DNA from: Methyloradius palustris | Lineage (GTDB): Bacteria; Pseudomonadota; Gammaproteobacteria; Burkholderiales; Methylophilaceae | DNA: 64,000 nucleotides | Assembly (NCBI RefSeq): GCF_019703875.1 | Contig: NZ_AP024110.1 | Coordinates: forward strand, 2,480,001 to 2,544,000 | Direction: 5' to 3' | Shown here: in pieces, positions 7,201 through 15,680 of the stretch | Position numbering within the stretch: position 1 is the stretch's first letter | How the letters are laid out: the number at the start of each line of letters is the position of its first letter | Translations under genes and position numbers: made by a program | Notes under the pieces: generated by a model | What the model saw: only the letters and a program-made list of their open reading frames with translations | The model's database searches: none | What the model was told of the DNA's origin: nothing

Positions 7201-8622
7201 CTATTCTTTAACTTTGCCACTCTCGCCGGTGAGCTTATCAAGCAGGCTCTTACCTGTATCGGTATTAGCAAATGCTTCAAGCATAGAACCTATGCTGGTA
7301 CCGCCCTGTGAGCTGAATAGATCAAGCACTTTATTCATACCTGAATTAACTGAGCCAGCATTGGCAATGACTTTAATATCTGCTTTTTCAAGCGCCTTTG
7401 CCTGCTCTATACCCACCGCTATCATGGCATCGAACTGTTTTAGAGTTGTCAGATATTGTTGGTAATTCTGGTTCTCACCAATCTTGTTGGCCAGCTCAAT
7501 CTGGGCAGCGACTGGTGCCAATTGGAGTTCTTTTTCAGCCACTGCACGGGCAAGTCCTTCGGCTTCAATACCTTCAGCCTCAAACTTCTTCGCCTGGTAT
7601 TTACCATCGGCAATTAGCACAGTTGAAGCCTTCTCACCATCAGCTTTAAGCCGCACAGACTCTTTTTCAGCTTCAGCATCAATTAGCTTGGTGGTCTTGG
7701 CCGCTTCTGCATTAATCACGTTGGTATCACGCGCTTTTTCTGCATTCACAATCTGCACTTTCTTGTCGATCTCAGCCTGAGCCACCTCAGTCACTTGCTT
7801 GACCTCCATCTCTTTCGAGGCCGTTACCTTTTTCTGGTCTGTAATCGATTGTGTGGATTGTTCCTGCGCGATACCAACTTCACGATCTTTCTCTGCGGTG
7901 CGTAATCCCACCTGTTGCAGCGCATCTTGCTTCTTCACATCGGTTTCGCGCTTGGCTTCAATTTCCGAGATTTCAGCGAGTTTAAGATTTTTAGCGACTT
8001 CAATACGGCTTTCCATCTCGATCATGGATTTCTTTTTCTCCATGATATTTTTGATGACGGTAGAACCTTGAGCATCACGAATATCCATCAACTCAACACT
8101 TTTCACAGTGCTAACTCCCCATGACCTTAAGTTGTCATCGACTTCCTTGGTGAAAGCATCACCGAATTTCGCACGGTCTTGCATGATAGATTCAATATCA
8201 TTGGTAGCTAATATGCTACGTATGCAGCCCTTCAGAATATCGTTTAATTGGCCACGCATTTCACTGAATGATGAAACACGTTGCGCCGCAGTATTGCTAT
8301 CACTGATACGGAAAAAGGCCTTTACGTCCAACACAAACGGCAAACGCCCTTGGTCATAAGCCTCGTAATCTGTCAGCTCTTCTGTAAAAACGGATACTGG
8401 GTATTTGGATACCAATACGCCAATAACTGGAAGCCAGGAAGGAAACTCATAATAAGTATTGCCTGCCGCCAAGCCATTTCCATAAGAAACTGATTTCTTG
8501 CTCGACTGCACAATATGCACTTCATTAGTGGCAACGACACGCCGTAAAAAAAATGTAATAAGTACCAAAATGAATACAACAGCAGCGCCATAAACATAGC
8601 CGTTCAATAAAATATCATCCAT
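7201..8622 (-). CDS. SPFH/flotillin-like membrane protein
   Basis: 473 residues when started at ATG 8622, which AGGGG precedes by six bases; a GTG at 8626-8628 is the longer alternative. One transmembrane helix (about residues 5-28) is followed by an SPFH (band 7) domain to about residue 210. Then comes a long Ala/Glu/Lys-rich coiled coil with many AEA and EKA repeats (about 210-400) and a Gly/Ser-rich tail. Flotillin-like proteins form membrane-associated oligomers organising lipid domains or protease complexes. It is monocistronic, with converging and divergent neighbours. No NfeD partner gene is adjacent. Confidence 0.85.
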   Translation of the reverse strand: MDDILLNGYVYGAAVVFILVLITFFLRRVVATNEVHIVQSSKKSVSYGNGLAAGNTYYEFPSWLPVIGVLVSKYPVSVFTEELTDYEAYDQGRLPFVLDVKAFFRISDSNTAAQRVSSFSEMRGQLNDILKGCIRSILATNDIESIMQDRAKFGDAFTKEVDDNLRSWGVSTVKSVELMDIRDAQGSTVIKNIMEKKKSMIEMESRIEVAKNLKLAEISEIEAKRETDVKKQDALQQVGLRTAEKDREVGIAQEQSTQSITDQKKVTASKEMEVKQVTEVAQAEIDKKVQIVNAEKARDTNVINAEAAKTTKLIDAEAEKESVRLKADGEKASTVLIADGKYQAKKFEAEGIEAEGLARAVAEKELQLAPVAAQIELANKIGENQNYQQYLTTLKQFDAMIAVGIEQAKALEKADIKVIANAGSVNSGMNKVLDLFSSQGGTSIGSMLEAFANTDTGKSLLDKLTGESGKVKE

Positions 8623-8961
8623 AACCACCCCTTTAAAATTGAGTTACTGCATAGATTCAAAAGCCAATACTCACTGCAAAATTCTTTTTGAGTTTAATCA
8701 CCATTGATACAACTGGTTTATTGAGTCTTAAGTGACTTCTTGAATAATAACTTGCCAAGGATTTCTTAGCATTGCAATCTCAATGCTTCATCATGATTAA
8801 TTATTGATAGCTCTCAAACAACAGGCAATCCAAAGTTCAAATATTTTGAATATATAAGACTAAATTTTCCGTTTTTATTTAATTATCTTACGGTGGATAC
8901 TGTATCCGTCGAGTATACATACTAGCAATTATTTGAATATGTGATGCAGCAGAGGTTAACC
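8623..8961. promoter_or_regulatory. AT-rich divergent promoter region (SPFH gene / ribA) with two palindromes
   Basis: About 340 bases with no gene. Just upstream of ribA are two close inverted repeats: GGATAC-T-GTATCC at 8895-8907 and AGTAT-AC-ATACT at 8912-8923. They may be operator sites. I looked for the conserved FMN-riboswitch core and do not see it, so ribA does not appear to have an RFN element here. Confidence 0.4.
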
Positions 8962-9666
8962 ATGCAATTACTAGAAAATATAACTCCAAGCACAGCAGCG
9001 CAAACTGGGCCGCTGAATAGACTGGAGTTTATTGATGCCTGCAAGTTACCCACTCAATGGGCAAATTTCACCCTGCACGCCTTTCTGGAACATGCGACAG
9101 GCAAAGAGCATCTGGTGCTGACCTTGGGCGAACTATCAAACGCTAATTCGGCAAACGATAGCCCGGTATTAGCACGTGTGCATTCAGAATGCCTGACGGG
9201 TGATGCCCTTTTCAGCCAGCGTTGCGACTGCGGTGCGCAACTGGAAAAGGCCATGCAAAACATTGCTAAAGAAGGCCGCGGCATGATTCTCTACCTGCGC
9301 CAGGAAGGTCGTGGCATCGGCCTGCTGAACAAGATTCACGCTTATCACTTACAAGATGAAGGTGCAGATACGGTAGGTGCTAACCAAGCGCTGGGTTTTG
9401 CTGCAGACTTGCGTGACTATAGCTTGTGCAAAGACCTGCTCGCACATTTTCAAGTATCGCAGCTATGCCTGATGACCAATAACCCGGCTAAGGTAGAAGC
9501 ACTGCAAAACCTGGGGATAGAAATCAATGAACGCATTCCGCTGATTACTGGCCTGACGCCTCATAATTTGCGTTACTTGGGCACCAAGGCGAAAAAACTT
9601 GGTCATGTTATACCTGAGCACCTTTTATCAAGCCAAACCTTATCAAACCAGAAAGATGCAGCATGA
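8962..9666 (+). CDS. ribA: GTP cyclohydrolase II
   Basis: Catalyses the first step of riboflavin synthesis, converting GTP to the diamino-ribosylamino-pyrimidinone phosphate plus formate. The zinc-binding set is intact in HSECLTGDALFSQRCDCG, followed by the RQEGRGIGLLNK segment and LMTNNPAKVEAL, all typical of RibA. The length is about 234 residues. Start ATG 8962 was chosen because AGAGG lies six bases upstream; in-frame GTG 8941 and ATG 8944 are alternatives. The stop overlaps the next gene by four bases (ATGA), so it heads an operon with cytochrome b561 and two YceI genes. Confidence 0.95.
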   Translation: MQLLENITPSTAAQTGPLNRLEFIDACKLPTQWANFTLHAFLEHATGKEHLVLTLGELSNANSANDSPVLARVHSECLTGDALFSQRCDCGAQLEKAMQNIAKEGRGMILYLRQEGRGIGLLNKIHAYHLQDEGADTVGANQALGFAADLRDYSLCKDLLAHFQVSQLCLMTNNPAKVEALQNLGIEINERIPLITGLTPHNLRYLGTKAKKLGHVIPEHLLSSQTLSNQKDAA

Positions 9667-10214
9667 AGATGGCACCAAAACAGTACACCCTACTTGCTAT
9701 CGGATTGCACTGGTGGATTGCGTTGCTGATTTTTATCGCATTCCCACTTGGCATTTACATGCACGACCTGCCATTTTCGCCCACCAAGCTCAAGCTCTTT
9801 AGCTGGCATAAATGGATAGGCGTTACCGTATTCCTGTTTGTTGTCGTGCGTATTTACTGGCGCTTACGTCATAGCCCGCCTGCCCTGCCAGAGAGTATTG
9901 CCAGTTGGCAGAAACTAGCCACCCATGCTGCTCACGGCCTATTATATTTGCTGATGATTGCCATTCCATTATCTGGCTGGCTTATGAGTTCAGCCAAAGG
10001 CTTTCAGACTGTCTGGTTTGGCGTGCTGCCTATCCCAGACCTACTGGGCAAGGATAAAGAGCTTGGCAACTTGCTCGCCATTGTGCACAAGACCTTGAAT
10101 TTCAGCCTGCTGGCATTAGTAATCTTGCATGTGCTGGCCGCGCTCAAACACCATTTCATCGACAAAGATATTATTCTGCGTCGCATGTTATCCAACCGTG
10201 CAGGAGAAAAATAA
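9663..10214 (+). CDS. Cytochrome b561 family protein
   Basis: A 183-residue protein with four transmembrane helices and haem-ligand histidines (HWWIALL near the start, FSWHKWIG, THAAHGLLY and LHVLAALKHH). It is probably a quinone-linked di-haem electron carrier of the inner membrane. Its start overlaps ribA by four bases and its stop overlaps the YceI start by one base (TAATG), so the genes are tightly coupled. Pairing of b561 with YceI is recurrent in proteobacteria. Confidence 0.9.
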   Translation: MKMAPKQYTLLAIGLHWWIALLIFIAFPLGIYMHDLPFSPTKLKLFSWHKWIGVTVFLFVVVRIYWRLRHSPPALPESIASWQKLATHAAHGLLYLLMIAIPLSGWLMSSAKGFQTVWFGVLPIPDLLGKDKELGNLLAIVHKTLNFSLLALVILHVLAALKHHFIDKDIILRRMLSNRAGEK

Positions 10215-10792
10215 TGAAAACTTCTTACCTCAAATACCTCGCTCTGATCGGCCTGTTTGTCAGCACCACTTATGCCCAGGCAGCAGAATTCAACCAGGTA
10301 CTGGCCGACAAAAGCACCATCAGCTTTGGTTACAAGCAAATGAGCGTGCCGCTGGATGGAAAATTCAAGAAGTTTAGCGCCCAGATTGATTTCGATTCGA
10401 CTAAGCCAGAACAGGCTCAGGCCAAATTTGATATCGATGTTGCAAGTATCGATACTGGTTCGAGCGAAGGGGATGACGAGGTGGTCGGCAAAGTCTGGTT
10501 TAACGCCAAAGCCTTCCCCAAAGCCAGCTTTATCTCCACCAGCGTTAAATCGCTGGGTGCCAATCGTTTTGAGGTGCAAGGCAAGCTCACCATCAAAGGT
10601 AAAACTTTACTAGTCTCAGCCCCTTTCACCTTCAAACCAGATGGTGCCAATGCCATATTTGATGGCGCTTTCAATATCAAACGTAATGACTACGCCATAG
10701 GCGAAGGCGAATGGGCTGATGAAAGCACCATCGCCAACCAGATTCAGATCAAGTTTCACATCACCGTAGCCCCCGCTGTGGCGAAAAAATAA
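10214..10792 (+). CDS. YceI family periplasmic protein (first copy)
   Basis: A 192-residue protein with a signal peptide ending near YAQA (about residue 22) and a YceI lipocalin-like barrel, as shown by DKSTISFGYKQM, the VDIDVASID-type strand, the LTIKGKT strand and the C-terminal IQIKFHITV. YceI proteins bind isoprenoid quinone-like molecules in the periplasm. It is coupled to the b561 gene, and a second YceI gene follows. Confidence 0.9.
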   Translation: MKTSYLKYLALIGLFVSTTYAQAAEFNQVLADKSTISFGYKQMSVPLDGKFKKFSAQIDFDSTKPEQAQAKFDIDVASIDTGSSEGDDEVVGKVWFNAKAFPKASFISTSVKSLGANRFEVQGKLTIKGKTLLVSAPFTFKPDGANAIFDGAFNIKRNDYAIGEGEWADESTIANQIQIKFHITVAPAVAKK

Positions 10793-10852
10793 GTGCAGGA
10801 ATTTTTATACCCCAAAGTTTTAACCATTGCTTTAACCCTAAGGAGAATCACC

Positions 10853-11425
10853 ATGAAGAAACTAGCTTTAGCCACTGTTGTTGCAGCATTACTTTCATCA
10901 GCAACATCGTTTGCCGCACCAGAAACCTACAATATCGATAGCACCCACAGCATGCCACGCTTTGAATACAGCCATTTTGGCTATTCAACCCAGCTGAGCC
11001 GCTTTGACAAAGCGACTGGCAAGATCACCATAGACCGTGCCGCCAAGACTGGTAGCGTGGATGTAGTGATTGACGCCACGACCGTTGATAGTGGCTTCCC
11101 GCTATTCAACACCCACCTCCAAGATGAAGACTTCTTCAATACCGCCAAGTACCCAACCATCACCTTCAAATCCACCAGCGTAAAATTTGATGGCGACAAG
11201 GTAGCCTCTGTTGATGGTGACCTGACTGTAAAAGGTGTTACAAAACCAGTGACACTGACCTTGCAATCCTTCTTCTGCATGCCACACCCAATGCTGAAAA
11301 AAGACGCATGCGGCGCAACAGCAACCACGAAAATCAAGCGTACCGACTTCAATATGGGCAAATACGTGCCATACGTGAGTGATGAAGTCACGCTGACCAT
11401 ACCAGTAGAAGCAGTTAAAGAATAA
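10853..11425 (+). CDS. YceI family periplasmic protein (second copy)
   Basis: 190 residues with a clear signal peptide (MKKLALATVV... cleaved near SFA). The classic YceI signature is present: YNIDSTHSMPRFEYSHFG, DEDFFNTAKYPTITFKST and LTVKGVTKPVTL. Start ATG 10853 has a strong AGGAGA eight bases upstream; the longer open frame from 10793 is not needed. It diverges clearly from the preceding copy and is closer to canonical E. coli YceI. It ends the ribA operon, with a terminator 30 bases downstream. Confidence 0.93.
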   Translation: MKKLALATVVAALLSSATSFAAPETYNIDSTHSMPRFEYSHFGYSTQLSRFDKATGKITIDRAAKTGSVDVVIDATTVDSGFPLFNTHLQDEDFFNTAKYPTITFKSTSVKFDGDKVASVDGDLTVKGVTKPVTLTLQSFFCMPHPMLKKDACGATATTKIKRTDFNMGKYVPYVSDEVTLTIPVEAVKE

Positions 11426-11454
11426 TTAAGCATCACCAGCTCTGTTCGCAGACC

Positions 11455-11482
11455 AAAAAAGGCCGCATATGCGGCCTTTTTT
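11455..11482. terminator. Bidirectional intrinsic terminator
   Basis: The palindrome GGCCGCATATGCGGCC (11461-11476) is flanked by six A and six T. It ends the ribA-b561-YceI-YceI operon. Confidence 0.93.
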
Positions 11483-11663
11483 CATTCCAATATTTATAAT
11501 CAACTGACAGACTCTATATACCGAACTGAACCTAGCATCGTCAATTAACTAATAAGCATATGTTTTTATTGTCAAAAAACTATTTGATAAAACAAATACT
11601 GTAGATAGTGATTATTTATACGAAAATACAGTACAGAACACATATAAATGAAATCGAGAGCAC

Positions 11664-12152
11664 TTGAATAATACAGCGTTGATTTTCTTCGATACTGAGT
11701 TTACCGAACTTGGTGTTGATCCCCGATTGATTTCTATTGGCCTGGTATCCGAAGACGGCAAACATAGCTTTTACGCTGAGTTAAGTGATACCTATAAGAA
11801 GACAGACTGTAGTGATTTTGCGGAAGAGTTTGTTCTTCCCCTTTTACAGGGCGGCCATGTATTGATGTCCATGGGAGTTCTCAGCGAACGCCTTGCCAAT
11901 TGGCTAGAATCGTTTGGTAGGCCAGTGCAATTAGTCACGGATTCGCTAGCCTGGGATTGGCCTTGGATTACCGAGATATTTGAAGGCATAAATACTTGGC
12001 CAGCTAATCTTGATCGCACGCCATTCATTCTTGAACAGAGTGTAGAACTTAATAATGCCATTGACCTTGCCATAGGCAGAGGTTTACGTAGGCATCATGC
12101 ATTAGATGATGCTAAAGCCAACCGCTTGGGTTACCTAGCCTACCAAAGCTAA
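11664..12152 (+). CDS. DEDDh-type 3'-5' exonuclease-like protein
   Basis: A 162-residue protein with the D-x-E motif (FFDTEFTELG, Asp10 and Glu12) and a C-terminal HHALDDAKANR matching Exo III of DEDDh exonucleases. It resembles the small family often named 3'-5' exoribonuclease. The start is TTG at 11664 with GAG a few bases before; no in-frame ATG precedes it. Upstream, 11483-11663 is AT-rich and promoter-like. It is followed after 11 bases by the TfoX-like gene. Confidence 0.75.
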   Translation: MNNTALIFFDTEFTELGVDPRLISIGLVSEDGKHSFYAELSDTYKKTDCSDFAEEFVLPLLQGGHVLMSMGVLSERLANWLESFGRPVQLVTDSLAWDWPWITEIFEGINTWPANLDRTPFILEQSVELNNAIDLAIGRGLRRHHALDDAKANRLGYLAYQS

Positions 12153-12163
12153 GCATTACTGAC

Positions 12164-12496
12164 ATGACAGAATTTACTGATTTCTTAGGTGAAGTATTCA
12201 AGCAGTTTGGTGTTGTGAATACCAGAAGAATGTTTGGTGGGCATGGTTTGTATCATGATGGCGTCATGTTTGGATTAGTCATTGATGAATTGCTCTATCT
12301 CAAAGCAGATACATCAATCTCCCACTATTTCGAAGCAAGAAACTTGGGGCAATTTGAATATATGCGAGGCGATAGGATCGTGAAATTGTCTTACTACCTC
12401 GCCCCTGAGGAAGTATTTGATGATGTTGATCAAGCGGCCATTTGGGCTCGTCGATCATTTGAAGTGGCTTTTTGGAGCAAAAAAGCACAAAAATAA
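12164..12496 (+). CDS. TfoX N-terminal domain protein
   Basis: A 110-residue protein matching the stand-alone TfoX_N family: VNTRRMFGGHGLYHDGVMFG, LYLKAD and the aromatic MRGDRIVKLSYYLAPEEV region. Full-length TfoX/Sxy regulates competence, but single-domain members are of unknown function. It is 11 bases downstream of the exonuclease-like gene and probably co-transcribed with it. Confidence 0.85.
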   Translation: MTEFTDFLGEVFKQFGVVNTRRMFGGHGLYHDGVMFGLVIDELLYLKADTSISHYFEARNLGQFEYMRGDRIVKLSYYLAPEEVFDDVDQAAIWARRSFEVAFWSKKAQK

Positions 12497-12588
12497 ATAT
12501 TGAGAATACGACTGCTATCGACGGCGGATTCAAGCAGTCATTAGACATACTGCTTGAATATGGCTTAGGCGCTTTCTAAAGATGCAGG

Positions 12589-12801
12589 CTATTTTTGACC
12601 TGATCGTTCTTTTTCATATTCTTCATATGATTTCTTATTGAGATTTTCTAAACATCTTTCGCTTTCGCCTGGAGGTTGATTACGACAATTATTTTCAGCA
12701 CCTCTTTTTGCTCCTTCGTACCAAGACTGTGTCGTGCAACCAGCGATGCTAAAAATGAAAAGGCTGGTACAGACAATTACCATGGATTGTTTTGTCTTCA
12801 T
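12589..12801 (-). CDS. Small conserved lipoprotein
   Basis: A 70-residue protein with a signal peptide and lipobox SIAGC (Cys22), followed by TQSWYEGAKRGAENNCR and a Glu/Lys-rich tail. The motif WYEG-x-K-x-G-A-x-N-x-C recurs in small proteobacterial lipoproteins of unknown function. Two further Cys may form a disulfide. Confidence 0.7.
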   Translation of the reverse strand: MKTKQSMVIVCTSLFIFSIAGCTTQSWYEGAKRGAENNCRNQPPGESERCLENLNKKSYEEYEKERSGQK

Positions 12802-12895
12802 TGCACGTTGCTTTCAGGTTTAAAATTCAATTTCAGAGTCGTCATTCGACCCATAGCGGCCACTGATAAAGAAATCACAAAGATGGATAAATCAA

Positions 12896-12922
12896 TGAAA
12901 AACGCCCCAATAAATGGGGCGC
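12896..12922 (-). terminator. Intrinsic terminator after the outer-membrane protein gene
   Basis: Read on the minus strand, GCGCCCC and GGGGCGT form a stem with a 7-base loop, followed by five T. It lies about 20 bases past the stop of the gene at 12944. Confidence 0.88.
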
Positions 12923-12943
12923 TTCATATCAATTAGTACCTAA

Positions 12944-13570
12944 TTAGAACTTGTAAACTAAACCAGCGCTAACTAAGTTCACATTTGATTCGCCAGTACT
13001 ATCGCTGTTTCCAAGCTTGTTAAAAAACTCGTATTCAGCACGAATACCAACGGTCTCATTCAGATTGTATGTAGCACCAAAACCAATGGTTGGTTTAACA
13101 TCAGTTGAGCTAGCAGAGGCCGATGCTGTTCCGCCAGGACCTGTTGCTACAACACTTGCTTTTACGCGCGCATCGATAATACCGATTTTACCAAATACAG
13201 AAAAATCATTATTGATTGGGTAGATATAAACTACAGAGAGGTTAACACCGCGGGCTTTAGCTTCTGCATTAGCATTTCCACCAGTATAGCTGGCTGAATA
13301 ACTAGTTTTGCCAAGATCGATATAACCGCCTTCAATAGCAAGATTTTCTGTGAATTGATAACCAAGTTGCAATTTGTAACCAACATCGCTTTCATCAGTT
13401 GATGAATTTAATCCTGTTACGCCAGCAGAAACCAACTGACTGTCAATTGATCCCTTATCAAGATCTAATTTAGACCAGCCCACAGAACCAACAGCGTAAA
13501 AACCATCTGCTGCATATGCTGGTGCAATTGTAAGTGTTGAAAGAACTGCCAATAGAGCTAATTTCTTCAT
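12944..13570 (-). CDS. Outer-membrane beta-barrel protein (OmpA-like, opacity family)
   Basis: A 208-residue protein with signal peptide MKKLALLAVL..APAYA (cleavage after residue 20). It has alternating hydrophobic strands (FYAVGSVGW, YKLQLGYQF, LAIEGGYIDLG, PTIGFGATYNL, VGIRAEYEFF) and a C-terminal Phe (VSAGLVYKF), the outer-membrane insertion signal. The length fits an eight-stranded barrel without a peptidoglycan-binding domain. It is monocistronic with its own terminator. Confidence 0.85.
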   Translation of the reverse strand: MKKLALLAVLSTLTIAPAYAADGFYAVGSVGWSKLDLDKGSIDSQLVSAGVTGLNSSTDESDVGYKLQLGYQFTENLAIEGGYIDLGKTSYSASYTGGNANAEAKARGVNLSVVYIYPINNDFSVFGKIGIIDARVKASVVATGPGGTASASASSTDVKPTIGFGATYNLNETVGIRAEYEFFNKLGNSDSTGESNVNLVSAGLVYKF

Positions 13571-13706
13571 TTTTATTATTCCCTAGATAATTAAATGTGA
13601 TATTTGAATACAACTGAGTAATTACTCAATTGCGAGGATACTATGAAATTAAATGCTATTTATTACTTCTCAAAGAAATTTTGTTCGGATAAAGGCTTCT
13701 ACCGAC

Positions 13707-13739
13707 CCATACCAATCATTCACAAAAGCACTGGTATGG
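13707..13739. repeat. Inverted repeat downstream of the DUF2846 lipoprotein gene
   Basis: CCATACCA (13707-13714) and TGGTATGG (13732-13739) are perfect inverted repeats 17 bases apart, lying just beyond the 3' end of the minus-strand gene at 13757. There is no T-run, so its role as a terminator is uncertain. Confidence 0.4.
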
Positions 13740-13756
13740 TGACAAATTTAAATTAG

Positions 13757-14230
13757 TTATTTTGATGAGGCGTTGGTGTTTGGCGATTCCAAGGCCATTT
13801 TGCATTCAAGCACGCCTTTCTTACCTACCTCTTCAGATACAGCTTCTAGACCAGCACCGCCAACAAAAACACCCATTTTGATGTATTGACGAACAAAGTA
13901 ATTCACACCTTTTTGGAATTCTACTGATATCTGATTATCGCTAAATTCTGACTCTGTACTTATAACGTGCGTGCCTGGCGATATCTCTTTGTAAAAGTAA
14001 GTGTTGGGAGCTGACTCACCAATAATAACTCCATCGATCGTAACCACTTTTTTTAATGCGCTACCGAAAGAGCTATTTCTATATACATACAGTCCAGATT
14101 TTCCTTCTGAGGGGGCTGAGAAGCTCTTCTTTGCCTTATCTGTATCTACTGATGCCATTGGTACCGAAGCACAACCAGTTAAATGTAAAGACGCAATGAC
14201 TACGATTGAAGTTATTATTTTTTTTAACAT
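13757..14230 (-). CDS. DUF2846-type lipoprotein
   Basis: A 157-residue precursor with lipobox HLTGC (Cys20). The mature part has GLYVYRNSSFG, VTIDGVIIGE and FYKEISPGTH, matching the small beta-rich DUF2846 family of lipoproteins with unknown function. It lies next to another minus-strand lipoprotein gene 93 bases away, possibly in the same transcript. Confidence 0.78.
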   Translation of the reverse strand: MLKKIITSIVVIASLHLTGCASVPMASVDTDKAKKSFSAPSEGKSGLYVYRNSSFGSALKKVVTIDGVIIGESAPNTYFYKEISPGTHVISTESEFSDNQISVEFQKGVNYFVRQYIKMGVFVGGAGLEAVSEEVGKKGVLECKMALESPNTNASSK

Positions 14231-14323
14231 GATTTCCCCGTTTTATTGATAAATATTAAAGTTTGATTTTATGGAATAGATTACTAATTAATTACAGATT
14301 AACTAACTAGATTATTTCTATTT

Positions 14324-14770
14324 TCATTTGCTGACAGTTTCTGTTGCAGCTGGCAAAGCAGGTGTGGTTAGGCCTACAGCATTTTCAATATTGTGTAGTA
14401 CAACTGTAATGTTGTCGGGATAATTGAATCCAGCCCCTGTGTTTCTATCTACGATATAGCCAATCCCTCCGCCTGCGATGATATTGCCCCATACGGCACC
14501 ATTGCTTTTCGATACCAGAGTTTCATGGCCAACAACATTCCCATCTTTGCTGCAATCAATCGCTAAATCACCCGTGCTTTTATGCACTGTCACACTGCCT
14601 GGACTAGTTACGAACCATTTACCCGCATCATTCATAAGAGTGCAACCGACCCCTTGAACTTCTTTATTGTCTTGGATAGTTTGAAGGGAGATTGGTTGTA
14701 TCTTTTCTCCCGTGATTGATGCGCAACCTGTAACAGCTAGCATGGCTGAAATTGCAAGCAGGTTCTTCAT
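14324..14770 (-). CDS. Lipoprotein with a glycine-rich membrane-like segment
   Basis: A 148-residue precursor with lipobox AVTGC (Cys16). It contains a glycine-rich hydrophobic stretch (IIAGGGIGYIVD) followed by RNTGAGFNYPD, a combination found in many short proteobacterial lipoproteins of unknown function. It is the first of two lipoprotein genes on this strand. Confidence 0.72.
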   Translation of the reverse strand: MKNLLAISAMLAVTGCASITGEKIQPISLQTIQDNKEVQGVGCTLMNDAGKWFVTSPGSVTVHKSTGDLAIDCSKDGNVVGHETLVSKSNGAVWGNIIAGGGIGYIVDRNTGAGFNYPDNITVVLHNIENAVGLTTPALPAATETVSK

Positions 14771-15092
14771 TTATTTCCCCTTTTATACTGTAGAAAAAGG
14801 CGCTGCAGCGCCGCCAAACATTGATGCATCTATCTTTATAACTTTATTGAGTGCTCATCAATTAAGAGCAGTTGAAACTTACTTATTATTAATCTATTAA
14901 ATCACTGAACCACATACTATTTAAGAAAATATTCTCTGGCAAATATTTTTAATACTTTACAGATAAATAAAAATGAAATGACCGCTATTGGCCGTTAGCA
15001 GACTCTTCACTCAATTTACATTAATCATTAATTCAGGATTGAATTCAGCGTTTTTTTGAATATGTTCCTGAACATACCCGTTTTACAAGAGA
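14771..15092. other. AT-rich intergenic stretch with one palindrome
   Basis: About 320 bases between the lipoprotein gene and the ssb terminator. No gene or RNA is visible. It contains the promoter side of the minus-strand lipoproteins and a perfect inverted repeat TATGTTC-CT-GAACATA at 15061-15076 of unknown role. Confidence 0.4.
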
Positions 15093-15116
15093 AAAAGGCC
15101 GCATAAGCGGCCTTTT
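15093..15116. terminator. Bidirectional intrinsic terminator after ssb
   Basis: AAAAGGCCGC (15093-15102) and GCGGCCTTTT (15107-15116) form a perfect stem with loop ATAA. It lies 27 bases past the ssb stop codon. Its core is nearly identical to the terminator at 11461-11476. Confidence 0.93.
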
Positions 15117-15143
15117 ATCCTTACAGTTTAATTTTGATACGAG

Positions 15144-15644
15144 TCAGAACGGAATGTCGTCATCAAAATCGTCAAAGCCTGATCCGCTCGCTGCTGGTTT
15201 GGCAGAGGTTGCTGCTGGCGCTGGGCGTTTAGCTGGTGGTGCAGATGATGATGCACCTTGGCTAGGTGCGTAGGATTGATCCTCATCCATGACTTCATAG
15301 GTATTACTGCCGCTTTTACCGCCTAGCATTTGCATGCGATCTGCAACCACTTCTGTGGTCTGGCGCTCATTGCCTTCTTTATCTTGCCATTTACGGGTTT
15401 GCAGACGGCCTTCAACGTAAACCGATGAGCCTTTTTTGAGATATTCGCCAGCGATTTCAGCAAGCTTGCCGAACATGGAAATACGATGCCATTCGGTGCG
15501 TTCCTGCTTCTGGCCGTTTTTATCTTTCCAGTTGTCTGTAGTGGCAATGCTGAAGTTAGCAAGCGCGTCACCTGATGGCATATAGCGCATTTCAGGGTCA
15601 CGCCCTAGATTACCGACCAAAATTACTTTATTGACTGATGCCAT
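15144..15644 (-). CDS. ssb: Single-stranded DNA-binding protein
   Basis: A 166-residue SSB. The N-terminal OB fold begins MASVNKVILVGNLGRDPE, with WHRISMFGKLAEIAGEYLKKG and YVEGRLQTRKW. It is followed by a low-complexity Ala/Pro/Ser linker (about residues 115-155) and the acidic C-terminal tip DFDDDIPF that recruits repair and replication proteins. Start ATG 15644 is preceded by GGGAGAG; a longer frame adds only four residues. It lies 36 bases downstream of the MFS gene and opposite uvrA. Confidence 0.97.
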   Translation of the reverse strand: MASVNKVILVGNLGRDPEMRYMPSGDALANFSIATTDNWKDKNGQKQERTEWHRISMFGKLAEIAGEYLKKGSSVYVEGRLQTRKWQDKEGNERQTTEVVADRMQMLGGKSGSNTYEVMDEDQSYAPSQGASSSAPPAKRPAPAATSAKPAASGSGFDDFDDDIPF

Positions 15645-15680
15645 GTTCTCTCCCAATTAATTCCGATGATGTTTCTATGT

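Noticed and set aside
8623..8961. FMN riboswitch upstream of ribA
   Set aside because: The conserved RFN core is not seen; only small palindromes are present.
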